Below the pieces are notes generated by a model that saw nothing but the letters and a program-made list of their open reading frames with translations, had not been told where the DNA came from and ran no database searches. From Coffea arabica (taxonomy: Eukaryota > Streptophyta > Magnoliopsida > Gentianales > Rubiaceae), in contig NC_092323.1 of NCBI RefSeq assembly GCF_036785885.1, positions 11,664,501 to 11,728,500 on the forward strand: DNA of 64,000 nucleotides. The letters are read 5' to 3'. This document shows, piece after piece, positions 26,179 through 38,172 of this stretch. The number at the start of each line of letters is the position of its first letter. Within the stretch, counting starts at the first letter, position 1. A program made the position numbers and the translations under genes.

Positions 26179-26832
26179 TAATTTTTTTTTTTTTGTTTCA
26201 CAACTAAGGCATTTATAAGCTGGTGACTGTTTTTCAACCTGGTTTCATCACAACAAAGTATTATTCTTTACAATCTCAAAATAAAAAAACTATTACACAT
26301 TTGGGGGGAAAGATAGATTGGATGGTTTGAGGGTAAGAAATGTAAGTAAAAGATCTACCCATCACTATTACTCTTAAAAAAATTGTTACTCATTTGGTTA
26401 ATAGGATTAGCATCATCTTTGTTATTTTAGAGGAGAGGATATAATTTCTATAGGAATGAAGTCCACCCAAAATATGACAAGTTATATATATATATATATA
26501 TATATAAAGATGATGAGTAGTAGTTTTTCATTTACTTCCTTGATGATGACTCGATTCTATTTACTTTCGTAGGTTACAAGTGAATGTTATATCAACTAAG
26601 TTAGGTTTCACCGTCGACGTGACAAGGTTAAGTATGATTATTTTCAAATATTTTAGTCTTGTGTCATATCAAGTTAGTGGATATACGCATAAGTAAATTA
26701 CAAAAGGTGTTTCAAATATATCTTTTACCAAATTATCAATCATTATGCATTTCTTCGCATTACCATTATCAATTGTGTTTAAAGTTTTTCAGCTGCTCAA
26801 AAAGAGTAACAAGCTGGGCGGTGACAATTTTC

Positions 26833-27001
26833 TGTCTATTTGGATTGTGAATTATTAGAGATATTTTTACTGTAACACTTTTTGTGATGTGATGTATGTG
26901 AGATAAAAAAGTAATTAAGAATGTAAAAAGGTGTATTGAAAATTGTAATGATGAGGTAAGTTAATAAATTTGAAAAAATAAAGCCCAATCCAAACAAACG
27001 G
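26833..27001. mobile_element. MITE, family A, copy 2
   Basis: The left end reads ATTTGGATTGTGAATTATT and the right end CAATCCAAACAAAC. The centre GTGATGTGATGTATGTGAG is identical to copy 1, and the overall alignment with 541-717 is close. No coding capacity. Confidence 0.75.
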
Positions 27002-27879
27002 TTATATAGCACCAAAAAGCAAATGACAAAACAAACAGTTCAGTCAATGTGAAATTAAAGTCTGCAGATTGCCAGTTGACTTATTGTCATAAAGACTTGT
27101 TTTCAAACTCTGTGGCATGGCATGTTACATATCGTGGCTACTGAGTACTGGTTATCCACGTTGAAATGAGGGCGAGTCATTGCGCCCTCAATATGGAAAG
27201 TGGATACAAGCTTTGCAAATAAGTATATATTTCTTTTCTTTTCTTTTCTTTTTTAAGTAGCTTTTGTTTTACATTTGTACTCCTAAATTTTTGTAAAATT
27301 CCTTTATACGTTATGTATTGCTTTATCTTGCTTGAAACTTTACTTGAATGAAAAAGACTTTGAAAAACTTAATAATTTTGCTTCATACTAACTTCTGTTT
27401 TTATACATTAAACAAAACGCAACTTATTGCTCTTGACACAATTGGTTATTACTTCCACTGATCATAGTCTTGAGTACACCACTATTTATAGACACATAAC
27501 AAAGTGATTTGATTTATACTCTCCTCATAAAAATCGTACGGGTAAACACTTTGCCATCTAGTAGCATATTTTTCACTTTGCTATGTTGGAATATTTGCAA
27601 TTAGTCTTAATGTGTAGGTGAACATAATTGGACCATGATATATAACTGGTCCTGACACATGATGTTTTGGGAAAATGTTCTAGCATTTCGTGTATAAAAA
27701 AGTAGAGTTTAATCATCACCTAAATTTGCTGATTTGAGGATAAACTCCCATTTTGGGTATTATTAGCTCCCTTCATAGCTATTTGTCTAAATATTTTTTA
27801 CAGTATAGATGGTACTGTGAAATGCTTCTTTAAATTGGAAGTTCACCATGACCGCCTCGTTTATGATTACATTTAAAGT

Positions 27880-28020
27880 AAATCTTATATACACTGATAG
27901 TGTATACACTATCATGATTAGATACACAACACATATATAAAATTTAGATATCAAATTCAAATTCAGATTATGTGTCATGCATCTAATCATGAGAGTGTAT
28001 ATACTGTCAATGTATAAAAT
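27880..28020. mobile_element. MITE, family B, copy 1
   Basis: The left end AATCTTATATACACTGATAG, running into GTGTATACACTATC, is an inverted counterpart of the right end GAGTGTATATACTGTCAATG. A second copy lies at 32425-32565 and a half copy near 31808-31868. It is short, AT-rich and non-coding. Confidence 0.65.
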
Positions 28021-28339
28021 ATTAACCCTTATATTTATGGCTAACAGCAAAACAGTCACAACATTTTTTTTTCAAACTATTGCATATGAGGTAGGATTTT
28101 GCAATGGATCAAACTTTATCTCCTGACACAATTAAATAAAATGTATTTTAGCTACATATTTTTCTTAAAAGAAATTGTTTTTTTAAAGCAAAAACTCCAT
28201 AAATTGCTTAGCTAGTGAGTGATGCCTTTCCAACATTTTCTTGATCTGTAAATGACCTTGAGATCCTCACGGATCTTGGCCTCAAAGTCTCCTTGTTGAT
28301 TTATTTTGAGAATGTATATAGCTAGGACTATTGGGCTAC

Positions 28340-28456
28340 CAAATGGTAGGAATTTTTATTAAAAAAATTGCATTATAACGATTATATATATATGTGAAAT
28401 AAAAAAGTGATTGAAAACGTAAAGGTTTTTTCATGAAAAATCACAATCCAACATGT
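28340..28456. mobile_element. MITE, family A, degraded
   Basis: The centre ATATGTGAAATAAAAAAGTG and the right end CACAATCCAACA match the family; the left end has decayed. Confidence 0.4.
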
Positions 28457-29899
28457 TCTAATCTAATAGTGGCTACATAAAAAAGGATTAAAAAGCTGAG
28501 AAGGTAGTCAATATAGTTCATTTCCAGCTCCCAATCTTGACCAACCACAATGAATAAGATCTACACTGTGGTGAGAACTTTGAGAATTTGGGGGGAGGAG
28601 AACAATCATGGCATATATAGTGATTTTTAGGATCAACAAAGGGCAAAAGAGTAAAATGAGTGGAACTTTGTGAACCTTGAAGCATTTGTTTTGGATTATC
28701 ATGGTCATTTTCGTACTTAACACCTAAAATTTGTACAAATCCATTTCAACTGTACCAAATTAACACATAGAAATCTATGCATTAATTGTAATTGTATATA
28801 TTAACATAGTAAAATTTGTGTAATATCTATATATTAACGATACCCGTTGGACACCTACTCAGAAAAATCCTATGGTATAATTTATGTCCTTGTCAGCATC
28901 TTACGTGCAAGACTGGGAGGCTACCTTTTGTTTTCACACGAACCTGTCCATTTCTATGAGTGTCTGTCTACGTTATTGCACCTAGTACTAATAGTTAGTT
29001 TACATTAAATTTTTAGAAGGAAAATATTTAATGCTGCATTGAATGCTCGAAAATGCAGTAATAACTGTAATATTTATTTCCTAATTACATTACATATCGA
29101 AGAGTTTTGGATATCCATCTCTGGAAACCAGACACAATCAACAAGCCTTAGGAGAATTGACAGCTAAACAACACGTAAAAGTTAGTCTTCAAATTCAGGA
29201 AAATTGAATTCTTCCGGTTCTGATATCACACTACTATAAACAATGCACGTGATGAAGTAAAAATAGGCAAAGTAAGCCATTAGATTTTATTGTTGAAAAA
29301 GGGGATTTCGTCACTAGTGTGTGTCCTAGAAAAGAAATTATAGATAAAGACAATGCACGGTGGTTGTTACTTTTATCCGAATTTAACAACTAATGGAGAC
29401 CATATCTAAAGATTTGTAACATTTGTGTTCTACCATTTTTGCACCCTTTCCTTTGTAGTACTTTATTTACGCCTATGAGAAATTATCTAAACTTGCTCTC
29501 AAGTTTGTTTTTCAGTCCTTTAGGCGAATATCTTTCCAATTACGCGGAAAATGCTAAAGCAAATGGTCACGTTTTGAAATCTTGAAATTTCACACTTGGT
29601 GAATTCTAAAATTAAAACAAAAAAGTTGGAAATTTCAAATACTAATTTGTAGTTGGAGTCTATTGATTCTGGGACTGCATTGCCGAAATCTTGTGCTGAA
29701 CTGATAATGAAATATTTTTGGAACAGAATCAAGGTAAGGATGAAGTTAACTGGGGTAAAAATGAATATTTTCAACCATTCAACTTCAACTAAATTGACGC
29801 TGACACTTTAATTGTCAAATTCCAACATAATATTCCATTGTAATCTTCGCCAAGCAAATGTGACCAGGAATAAATCAACAAAAAAAAAAAGAACAACTA

Positions 29900-30505
29900 T
29901 AGGGACCACCAAGATAATTAATTTTCTATTTTTGGTCCCTGATCTATTTTTTTTATCTCCGACTGACCCCTGAACAATTAAAAGTTCATAGTTTAGGACT
30001 TATTGCCATTTCAGACATAAGTCATGCAAAAATCGAAGGGCATTTTTGTCCAACCATGATCAAAAGCAACGGGAACTTAATCAAAATCATTGAGAGTATG
30101 CGTAGAAAACTTAAGTGGCTAAAGTGGCTAAAGTTTTCATACTTGAGAGTATGCGTACAAAATCATTGATTTCATACTTAAGTGGCTAAAGTTTCATCGG
30201 ATTTTTCATGTCCCTATAAGGTATGAAATCAATGAATTTGAAATTTTTGGAGAGAAACCTGATGTGGAGTTTAAGAAAGATGAAAGGTTTTCTCTTTTCA
30301 GGATTTCTACTTCTACTCTTGACGCTTTTGATTAAATTCCCGATACTTTTGATTAAGGTTGGACAAAAATGCCCTTCAGTTCCAATTATTTAAAATGATT
30401 AGAAATCCTTAAACTATGCATTTTTTTAGGGGTCAATTGAAGACAAAAATAGATTAAGAGCCAAAAGTGGACAACGGTTTAAAATTTAAGGGGCTTTTCA
30501 AATCT
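29900..30505. mobile_element. foldback MITE-like element, boundaries approximate
   Basis: The two ends are long, imperfect inverted copies. The left has TGACCCCTGAA, CATAGTTTAGGA and GGGCATTTTTGTCCAACC; the right has the inverse GGTTGGACAAAAATGCCC, CCTTAAACTATGCA and GGGGTCAATTGA. The 180 bp middle holds a short internal repeat around GAGTATGCGTA. I found no clear target-site duplication, so the superfamily is not assigned. Confidence 0.65.
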
Positions 30506-32424
30506 TTTACTCTTAATTAAAAGTATACCAGATGTCATGAGTAGTAGTAAATTAAATGGAACATTGTTCAAAATGTTCATCATATTTTTTCAAATGAATT
30601 TTTTCATCATTCACTTTTAAAATGTTAACTTTATGTTCTTTACAAATTAAAGTTAACAAAATTTAGCCCCAACTTAAATATTCGATCATTTTTTTTGTTT
30701 GAAATCATCACGTGACCTATATGCGGTCATTTTTTTTTTACAGAAAAGGTCAAATCTCAATTTTTAGTAGCAAAAATGAATATGGATTATGCCAAGCCTC
30801 ATTTTTTAGAGAAAAAAATGAATATGTTTCAAGTTAGCTCCCACTTTTTTAGAGGAAAAAATGAAAATTGATCTAGTTATTTGTTTAACCACGAATGAAA
30901 TCTAATATTTTTGCCCATAAAAAAAATAACCATATATGGGTCATCCGATACATTCAGGATAAAAAAGTGATAAAAATTTAGGTTGAAATCAAAATTTAAC
31001 GATTTGATTTTGTAAATATTAATTGCTTTAGCTTTAGTAATTAAACATCTTGACTTTATCTACCATAATTACCAACAGGACAATGGAATTTCTCCTGTCC
31101 ATGTACCATCAGCCATCAAATAAATAAATTTAAAGCCAATTCTAACTCTTTGTATGTTAGATCTCAAAAATTACCATGGTGGATCTTTTGTCGCACATCA
31201 TGCCTTATTTTATACTCCACAAGTGAATAAATTTAAAGCCAATTCTAACTTTATGTATGTCAGATCTCAAAATTTACCATGATAGATCTTCTATCGCACA
31301 TCGTATCTTATTTTCTATTCCACTCTATCTAATTTTGTCAAGCATCCCTTACTAAACCAAATCTCAATCCAACTCAGATTATGTTAAGTTAATCGATTAA
31401 CTGTGTGGAGTTAAATGTTAACTTTACATTCATTACAAATTCAAATTAGCCATAGTTGGTTTCAATCTAAAAAATGAGTTTCTAGTCTGAAAATCAACAT
31501 GTGACTCACATACAATCATTTTTTATGTACAAGAAAGTCAAATCCTATGTTTTTCGTGACAAAATAAATATTGATTGGGTATAATTTCACTCTTTTAGGA
31601 AAATAATAAATACGGTTTTGGTCAAATCTTACTTATTTATGGACAAAAATGAATAAAATCGGGTTATTTGTTTAATTGCAAATAGGATTTAACCATTTTG
31701 CACCTAAAAAAAATGAACACAAGTAGAATTTAATTTTTCATATACATTGTCAGTTTTGAATGAATGGTAACTATGCAAAATTTGAATTTAAAATTTAACT
31801 TTTGCACATATGTTATGGATTAACGATAATAGTTTATACACAATCACTGTATATAAGATTTTACTCATATGCACGAGTCACATGATGGATTCAAGATAAA
31901 AAGTGGTCGAAAATTTAGATCGGGGTCAAAATTTATTGACCTAATTTTTGTACGAAACATAAAGTTACAATTTTAAAAGTGAAGGACAAAAAAAAATTCA
32001 TTTAGAAATTTGTGAGGCACGTTTCAAACTATTTTCTTTTGAAAATTTTACAATTTTGCATACAAAGCTTAATTAAATATTATTTCCCCAATTCGTGACT
32101 TCATGATACATTTAGCATAGAAAAATATGAACTTTTGCACAGAATTTAAATTAGACCCATCTTGATCCTCTGCGCAGATAGTTACGCCAAAAAAGATGGA
32201 GTGTGCATATTATCAAATTATAACATTATCACTTAACCCCGCATATCTTATCTAAAAAGTTTAAACTTTTAAAAACAAAATAACTCTAAATTCACACTTT
32301 ATACACCTTAAGGGAGATTTTATAGTTCTTTTTTAATATTATACATTCAAACTAATTTTTTATTGAATGATGAAATAAGTGTTTTTAACATCTAGATTAT
32401 GAAATTTTCAAATATTTAAAAGGA
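30506..32424. other. gene-free region of diverged duplicated blocks
   Basis: No gene is seen. A block at about 30600-31010 recurs, strongly diverged, at about 31400-31960 in the same orientation (shared ATGTTAACTTTA, ATCATTTTTT and AAATGAATA phrases). A further inverted segment at about 31955-32040 matches 30555-30640. Between them, about 31122-31322 holds two direct copies with a period of about 103 bp, each starting AATTTAAAGCCAATTCTAAC and containing AGATCTCAAAA. Confidence 0.5.
31122..31325. repeat. two-copy tandem repeat, period about 103 bp
   Basis: Both copies start AATTTAAAGCCAATTCTAAC and continue through TATGT, AGATCTCAAAA, TTACCATG and GTCGCACATC or ATCGCACATC. They are roughly 85 percent identical by eye. 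Confidence 0.75.
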
Positions 32425-32565
32425 TTAATCTTATATACACTGTTAGTATATACACTATCACTATTAGATATATAACATATATGAAAAATTTAAATTTGCT
32501 CATATGTCATCCATCCAATCGTGATAATGTATTATACACTGACAGTGTATATAAAATTTACTCTA
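32425..32565. mobile_element. MITE, family B, copy 2
   Basis: The left end ATCTTATATACACTGTTAG is the inverse of the right end CTGACAGTGTATATAAAAT. It aligns along its length with the copy at 27880-28020. Confidence 0.65.
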
Positions 32566-32720
32566 TTTAAAATATAAACCAATATCATCATCGAGAAATA
32601 TACAAGTCAGAGAATGGTTGTCATTGAGGAATATACACTTAGAGAATGGCTCCTTGAAAGGACCTTAAAATTTTTTTCACTGTATCATGTGCACTAATGG
32701 TATAGAAAACAATTTCTGTA

Positions 32721-32887
32721 GTGTGTTTGGATTGTAAGTTATTTGTCCAAATATATTTGCTTACATCATCATTACAATTTTCAATACACCTTTTTATCTT
32801 CCCAATTATCTTTTTATCTCACATACATCACATCACAAAAAGTACTACAGTAAAAATATCTCAAATAACTTACAATCCAAACATATT
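32721..32887. mobile_element. MITE, family A, copy 3 (best preserved ends)
   Basis: The terminal inverted repeats are the clearest of the family: GTTTGGATTGTAAGTTATTT on the left pairs with AAATAACTTACAATCCAAAC on the right without mismatch. The centre is the reverse complement of the family signature (CTCACATACATCACATCAC). Confidence 0.82.
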
Positions 32888-33759
32888 GATCCGATATCCA
32901 ATATAGATATTCGAGACACGAAGGACCAAAAAAAAAAAAAAAAGAAAGACCATAATAATGAGATCAATAATTGGATGAATTTCTCAAAATATTATCAAAT
33001 GAAAAAAGCCAGCAAAAAATTGTTGGACGAGGGACCTTTTCTCAATTCATGCCTACCGTGTACTGTATCGTATATTTGTATTAACTGAAATATATATATA
33101 TTTTTTGGTTTAATGTACGCTTGTAGACTGGAGACCCACTCACACTTAGCATCGACTATTCTTTGTCCTTTTCTCCCCCACCAATGTAACATCAAAAACG
33201 ATTCTCACGCTGAACTCGTTTTTCCCAGGAGAACTACAAAGGGATCTTTTGCAATCAAAAGAATCGAGAAACAAAGGGCTCAAAAAGTGACGAAGTCTTA
33301 CCCAAAAAGCAAAAAAAAAAAAAAAAAAAGATGTGAAGAAAGTTTTGTACTTTTGTTAGGAAGGACGAATTTGAGAATCTAACAATATATTTTGTACTTC
33401 TGGTGCAACATAAATACTCCCTAAAGTTTTTGCAGAAATATATATTTAGTCTTTGGTGTTTCTGATTTTGACCAAATTGGTCACTGAAGTTTCAACCGAA
33501 CAGTTAAGATCCCAGATATTTTTTAATTTTGACCAAAAACCGCGAAATTTCCATTGCCCTATTTTGGTCGAAATGAGCCGCATTAGGGCCAAACTTTAAT
33601 GCAGTGTCAAAACTTTCAGATTGTAACTTCAATTTTAGGAGTCTAAATATAACAAGTTGGTTGAAATTTTTCAGGAAACCTTTTATTGGACGTGAATTCA
33701 GTATAATTATATTTTGTATAATTTCATTCAGTCATTACATACATTTAAATTTTTGATAT
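32888..33759. other. intergenic, no gene recognised
   Basis: AT-rich sequence with A runs at about 32929-32943 and 33309-33329. Nothing else is supported. Confidence 0.4.
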
Positions 33760-33768
33760 ATAAATATA

Positions 33769-34204
33769 GGGTAAAAAATAAAAAAGCCCCCTGTGATAAA
33801 CCTAATACACAGAAAAGCCCCCATGGTTTCAAAATATAGAACACGACCCCTCATGCTTTGAACTAAATTGTAAAGGTGACGGAATCCGTTAAACTTAACG
33901 GAAATGGTCAAAATGACCAAAATACCCTGATATAATTCAACAAAAAAACAGCTCAAAAAATCATTTATTTTATTTTCTAAGTAGAGAGAATTGAGAGTTA
34001 AGGGGTAGAATAGGTATATTTGATAAAAATTAGGTATAAAAAATTTTTTTTAGGTTCCAATATGTCATTTCCGTTAAATTTAACGGATTCCGTCACCTTT
34101 ACAATTTAGTTCAAAGCATGAGGGGTCGTGTTGTATATTTTGAAACCATGGGGGGCTTTTCTGTGTATTAGGTTTATCACAGGGGACTTTTTTGTTTTTA
34201 ACCC
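33769..34204. mobile_element. Mutator-like foldback MITE with 9 bp duplication
   Basis: Two inverted arms of roughly 145 bp flank an AT-rich middle. The left arm starts GGGTAAAAAATAAAAAAGCC; the right arm ends with TTTTTTGTTTTTAACCC. Both arms carry the inverse phrases AACACGACCCCTCATGCTTT and GGTGACGGAATCCGTTAAA. A perfect 9 bp direct repeat ATAAATATA flanks it at 33760-33768 and 34205-34213. Its transcript would fold into a long hairpin. Confidence 0.88.
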
Positions 34205-34692
34205 ATAAATATATCATAATATTATACTGAATATATGTTAGATATTTTATTTATATATATTATCTTTATTTCAAATATAATAATATATCAAATAATATAA
34301 AAAGTATAATAATCGAACTTAACCGTACTAGAGCTCAGTCGCACTAACACCTCTCCCTTCTATCATTCTCACTTTGTTATTGGAATCTAAAGAAAAGAAA
34401 ATGAGTTGGAGAACAAAGTGAACACCCGAACCCTTATCCCACCCAAAAAAAATAAAAAGGAAAAAAAAAACTAGATTGGGGTCAACTGGTTCTAGATTAT
34501 TTGACAAAAAGGCTCCACGTAATTGCACGGCACCCAACATATCATATGCAGAAGTGCAATTTGCAAATTTGATAGTATTGCATTAACAAATTCAATATTT
34601 ATTTTACGAGTGTGAACACTTTCTTGGATGACGAGTCCTCCCTTCTTTAGAACGTCTGGATATCTTATCAAACACATAAGCAAGATCAAGAA

Positions 34693-34842
34693 TTGGATAG
34701 ATTATTATTTGTAATAATTACTATAGTATTTTTTATAATGTGGTGTATATGAGATAAAAAATGATTAAAAATTTAAAAAAGTAGATTGAAAAATGTGTTT
34801 ATGATACTAGCTAAATATTATTTGAAATAATTTGCTATCCAA
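34693..34842. mobile_element. MITE, family A, degraded
   Basis: The ends TTGGATAG and CTATCCAA are inverted. The centre ATGTGGTGTATATGAG plus an A run is the family signature. It is more diverged than copies 1 to 3. Confidence 0.6.
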
Positions 34843-34947
34843 AGAAACCTACCTTAGTTTTTTTTTTTAAATTTAAAAAAAGAAAAGAGGCAAAAAACCC
34901 ATATTTTTTCATTTTGGAAAATTCAAAACATCTATCAGTTTTAAGTA

Positions 34948-35664
34948 GGAATAGCAATTGGGGCGGGTGGCCACGCGTGGGGGGTGGGTGGCCGCGCGTG
35001 AGGGGCTAATGGGGCTGGGCGCGCGGGGAGGGGGGGAATTTTCCCCCTGTTTAGAAACGGGGACGGGGTAAAAAAATAAATATATAAATATATATATGTA
35101 TACAATTATATATAATATTTAATTTAATTAATTATAAACTCAAGATAATGATATTATTAATTATATATATTACATAATGTATATTAGTATATGTAATATA
35201 ATTGATATTATCAATTATACTAATAATTATATATATTTATTAATAGAAATTATTAATTAGTTATACTAAATTTACTAGTACATTTATACTAAATTTCTAA
35301 TTACACTTAATACAAGAACACTTTTTTCTCAAAAAAAAAAAAGCACAAGCACAATAATGAATTAGTGACTGTATTTGTGTGAAAAGTAAAAACTTGACTA
35401 CTTTAATTGTATTTATTTCATCATGTTGAATTGTATTTAAATAATTTTTATTTGATTATTTTTATGAGTTTCAATTGTGAAATTATAATAAATAATAATT
35501 TGATGATGTGTTAATATTTTAGTACTTAATTATTTATTACAATTTAACTATCATAAAATTATATAATAAATTTTTATTAACCCTTCGGAAAAAGCAGGGT
35601 AGGGTGGGGATAATTGGTAGGCAGCGGGACGGGGCGGAGAAAATTTGGGAAGGATTGCTATTCC
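34948..35664. mobile_element. hAT-like non-autonomous element with GC-rich ends
   Basis: An 11 bp inverted repeat, GGAATAGCAAT at the left and ATTGCTATTCC at the right, encloses GC-rich subterminal DNA (GGGGCGGGTGG at the left, GCGGGACGGGGCGG at the right) and a very AT-rich middle. No target-site duplication is clear, so the class is tentative. Confidence 0.55.
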
Positions 35665-36266
35665 AGAAAGAAAATCTATTCCAATGCCTTCATCTACAAA
35701 TGAACAATACGCAAGTCGTTTTTTTTTTCCCTCTTTTCTTTTATTGTCTTTCTCTCATGAATCGACATCACTACCTCGTAATTTTGTTTTGCTTACCATA
35801 TTTGGAAAGCTTAGTTGGTCCCAACTCCCAACGGTGGAGACGCGCTTTCGGGCATCCATCACCAGCGGCAGCGGGCTCCAGCTTCCCAGAACCAACAAAA
35901 TGATTATTCAATTGCCCATCTCATTTATCATCGTTTCCAAAAAAAAAAAATTGCCCATCTCATTTATTTTAAAATTTTTAGGACTTGCTTGGGCTTAGGG
36001 AAAAGTTCTTTTTTTTTACTAGGAAAGAAGCTTCTCCATCCCCAATAAGCTCATATGAACCTCGAAATACACTTGGGAAAAAACAAAATGTAGAAGTTAC
36101 CTGAAGCCATGCATCGCACGAGGTTGCTAGTCGACAAACAAAATTAACATTTACTAATTTTCAGTGGCTAATATTAGAAGGATTGTAGATAAGATAATCC
36201 CAAAGGGATGTTGATATTTTCCTACCAAGAAAGAGAATATAAAAAAAAAAAGAAAGAAAGAAGGAT
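35665..36266. other. intergenic, no gene recognised
   Basis: Overlapping short plus-strand frames at about 35645-36048 encode low-complexity or unknown sequence. No homology is recognised and no splice-consistent model can be built. Confidence 0.4.
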
Positions 36267-36275
36267 GTGAATATA

Positions 36276-38163
36276 GGCTAATTCCTTAAAATATACGTAT
36301 AAAAAAAAATTATCCGTCAAATGCACGTCTGACTGAGGTGCTTTCTTATTCTATACGGGCCGTGCTGACTCAGCACGGCCGAATCACAAAAAAATCTACC
36401 CGGTCAACATCCAATTTGGGCTGAGCATTTGTGTCAGCGGACGTGCCCAGTCGGCACGTCTCGCTGCTCTCGCTTTCTCTGTCTCATGTATAGCATAGCA
36501 GCTCCTCCTCCTGCTTGCATTCGTTCCTTCAGTTTGGCTTCGGATTCGGTGAAAGCAGCCACTGCTTGGCTTCGTTCCTTCTGTCAGGTGCGGAGTCGTT
36601 GAAAGCAGCCCGTGGTTAGTCAGTTTTGCTGGAGACAGAGACGATGAAGGCTTGAAAAAATTTGTTGGCCGAAACTTTATTTAATAGGGTGGTAGTAGTA
36701 CAACTTCTGTTCGTTAATTTTGATAGGTTGCAGAAAGTATACTCAGGCAGCTCCATCAGGTTCATCTGTGCTTCGTCACCTTGATTAGTTAATTTTTAAA
36801 AAATTGAGATTGAATGGTGGATAATAATATTAATTTGTATTATGTTAATTAAACATGTTAAGTAATTATGTTAATTATTTATATTATGTTAATTAAACAT
36901 GTTAAGTAATTATGTTAATTATTTATATTATGTTAATTAAATATGTTAAATAATTATGTTAATTATTTATATTATGTTAATTAAACATGTTAAATAATTA
37001 TGTTAATTATTTATGTATTTACATGTTATATTATACTGTCATCAAATGACATTAATTAAACTTGTTTTCTGCATTGTGTGTTGTTGTTATAGCTTATTAA
37101 TTAATAGTTAATGTAAGGTGTGATAATTTATTTATAATTTTACAATATTGAAGTGTTAAAAAAGAGTTAACTAGTGTATATAGTGATATAGTGTTGTCGA
37201 CTACGACTTATTGTTTAATCGTATAATTTTTGGCGAATTACTATGTAATATAATTCATATAGGAATACTAGAAATATCTAATTAAAATTATTGCTTTTTA
37301 CGTGCATAAAATATATTAATTAACTAAACATAAGAAATTTTTGGATTGCATAAAAAAATGAAGTAATATGCAAATATTAATAAAAAAAATTTTGGATTGA
37401 TATTGATGTAGATGAATAATTCATGTACGTAGTAGGACTTTTGTAAGATATCATATATGTTGCGTGCAAGGTAAAAATATAGTTAAAATAATTATCCAAA
37501 ATATAGTTAAAAATGTAGTTAAAATATAGTAAAAATATAGATGCAAAAATGTTGTCTCAAAAAAATAATTATCCGAATTGGTTGTATTATTATGTATGCC
37601 AATCACAATCACAAAGCGATTATAATAATTAATTCCTGTTTATTAGAATACATGAATCGTTCGTTAATTAACAACTATTATGCATTTAATAATAATTTAA
37701 TAATAATACATGTGGAAAAGGCATCTAGGGACATGAATCATGAGGTTAGGTTAATGTATTTATTTTAAATATTAATGAAACGAAGTATATTTAGGATTAT
37801 GATTAAAATTTAGTTTAATCAGGTTAATTTGAAAATTAAAGTACCAAATTTTAAAGTACCAAATTAAAGTACCCTAACTCTAAAAATCCTAAAGCCTAAA
37901 ACTTTTTTTTTTTTTAAATGTTGTGCGAGAGACCTTTGTGTCAGCACACCTGACACAAACCTGTTTGTGTCAGGTGCGGACGTGCCCAGTCAGCACGTCC
38001 GCTGACACAAATGCTCAGCCCAAATTGGATATTGACCGGGTAGATTTTTTTGTGATTCGTCCGTGCTGAGTCAGCACGGCCCGTATAGAATAAGAAAGTC
38101 CTTCAGTCAGACGTGCATTTGACGGATAATTTTTTTTTATACGTATATTTTAAGGAATTAGCC
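36276..38163. mobile_element. Mutator-like (MULE) non-autonomous element, long TIRs, 9 bp duplication
   Basis: Inverted repeats of about 185 bp (about 36276-36460 and 37977-38163) start GGCTAATTCCTTAAAATATA and end with the inverse. A perfect 9 bp direct repeat GTGAATATA flanks it at 36267-36275 and 38164-38172. Each arm contains the palindrome CCGTGCTGACTCAGCACGG or a near copy, and a second motif GGACGTGCCCAGTC. The interior holds a GC-richer stretch (36480-36660) with an imperfect internal repeat ending GTGAAAGCAGCC / GTTGAAAGCAGCC, and an AT-rich part with a 44 bp tandem array. There is no transposase frame. Confidence 0.92.
36838..37013. repeat. 44 bp tandem repeat, four copies
   Basis: Four adjacent units start TATTATGTTAATTAAACATG and continue to TTATGTTAATTATTTA, with one or two substitutions between units. 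The array lies inside the MULE. Confidence 0.9.
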
Positions 38164-38172
38164 GTGAATATA

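Larger units (their letters stand above)
25884..29899. other. gene-free repeat-rich region
   Basis: No gene is recognised in 4 kb. It contains a degraded family A MITE at 26041-26178, an AT run at 26482-26506, a good family A MITE at 26833-27001, a family B MITE at 27880-28020 and another family A remnant at about 28340-28456. The remainder is AT-rich with short frames matching nothing known. Confidence 0.5.

Noticed and set aside
34948-35664. GC-rich stretch considered as a CpG island or promoter
   Set aside because: The paired inverted 11 bp ends and the AT-rich middle fit a non-autonomous transposon better, and there is no gene beside it.
36800-37020. Regular repeats considered as a CRISPR-like or satellite array
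   Set aside because: Units are contiguous without spacers, only four copies, and lie inside a plant MULE.
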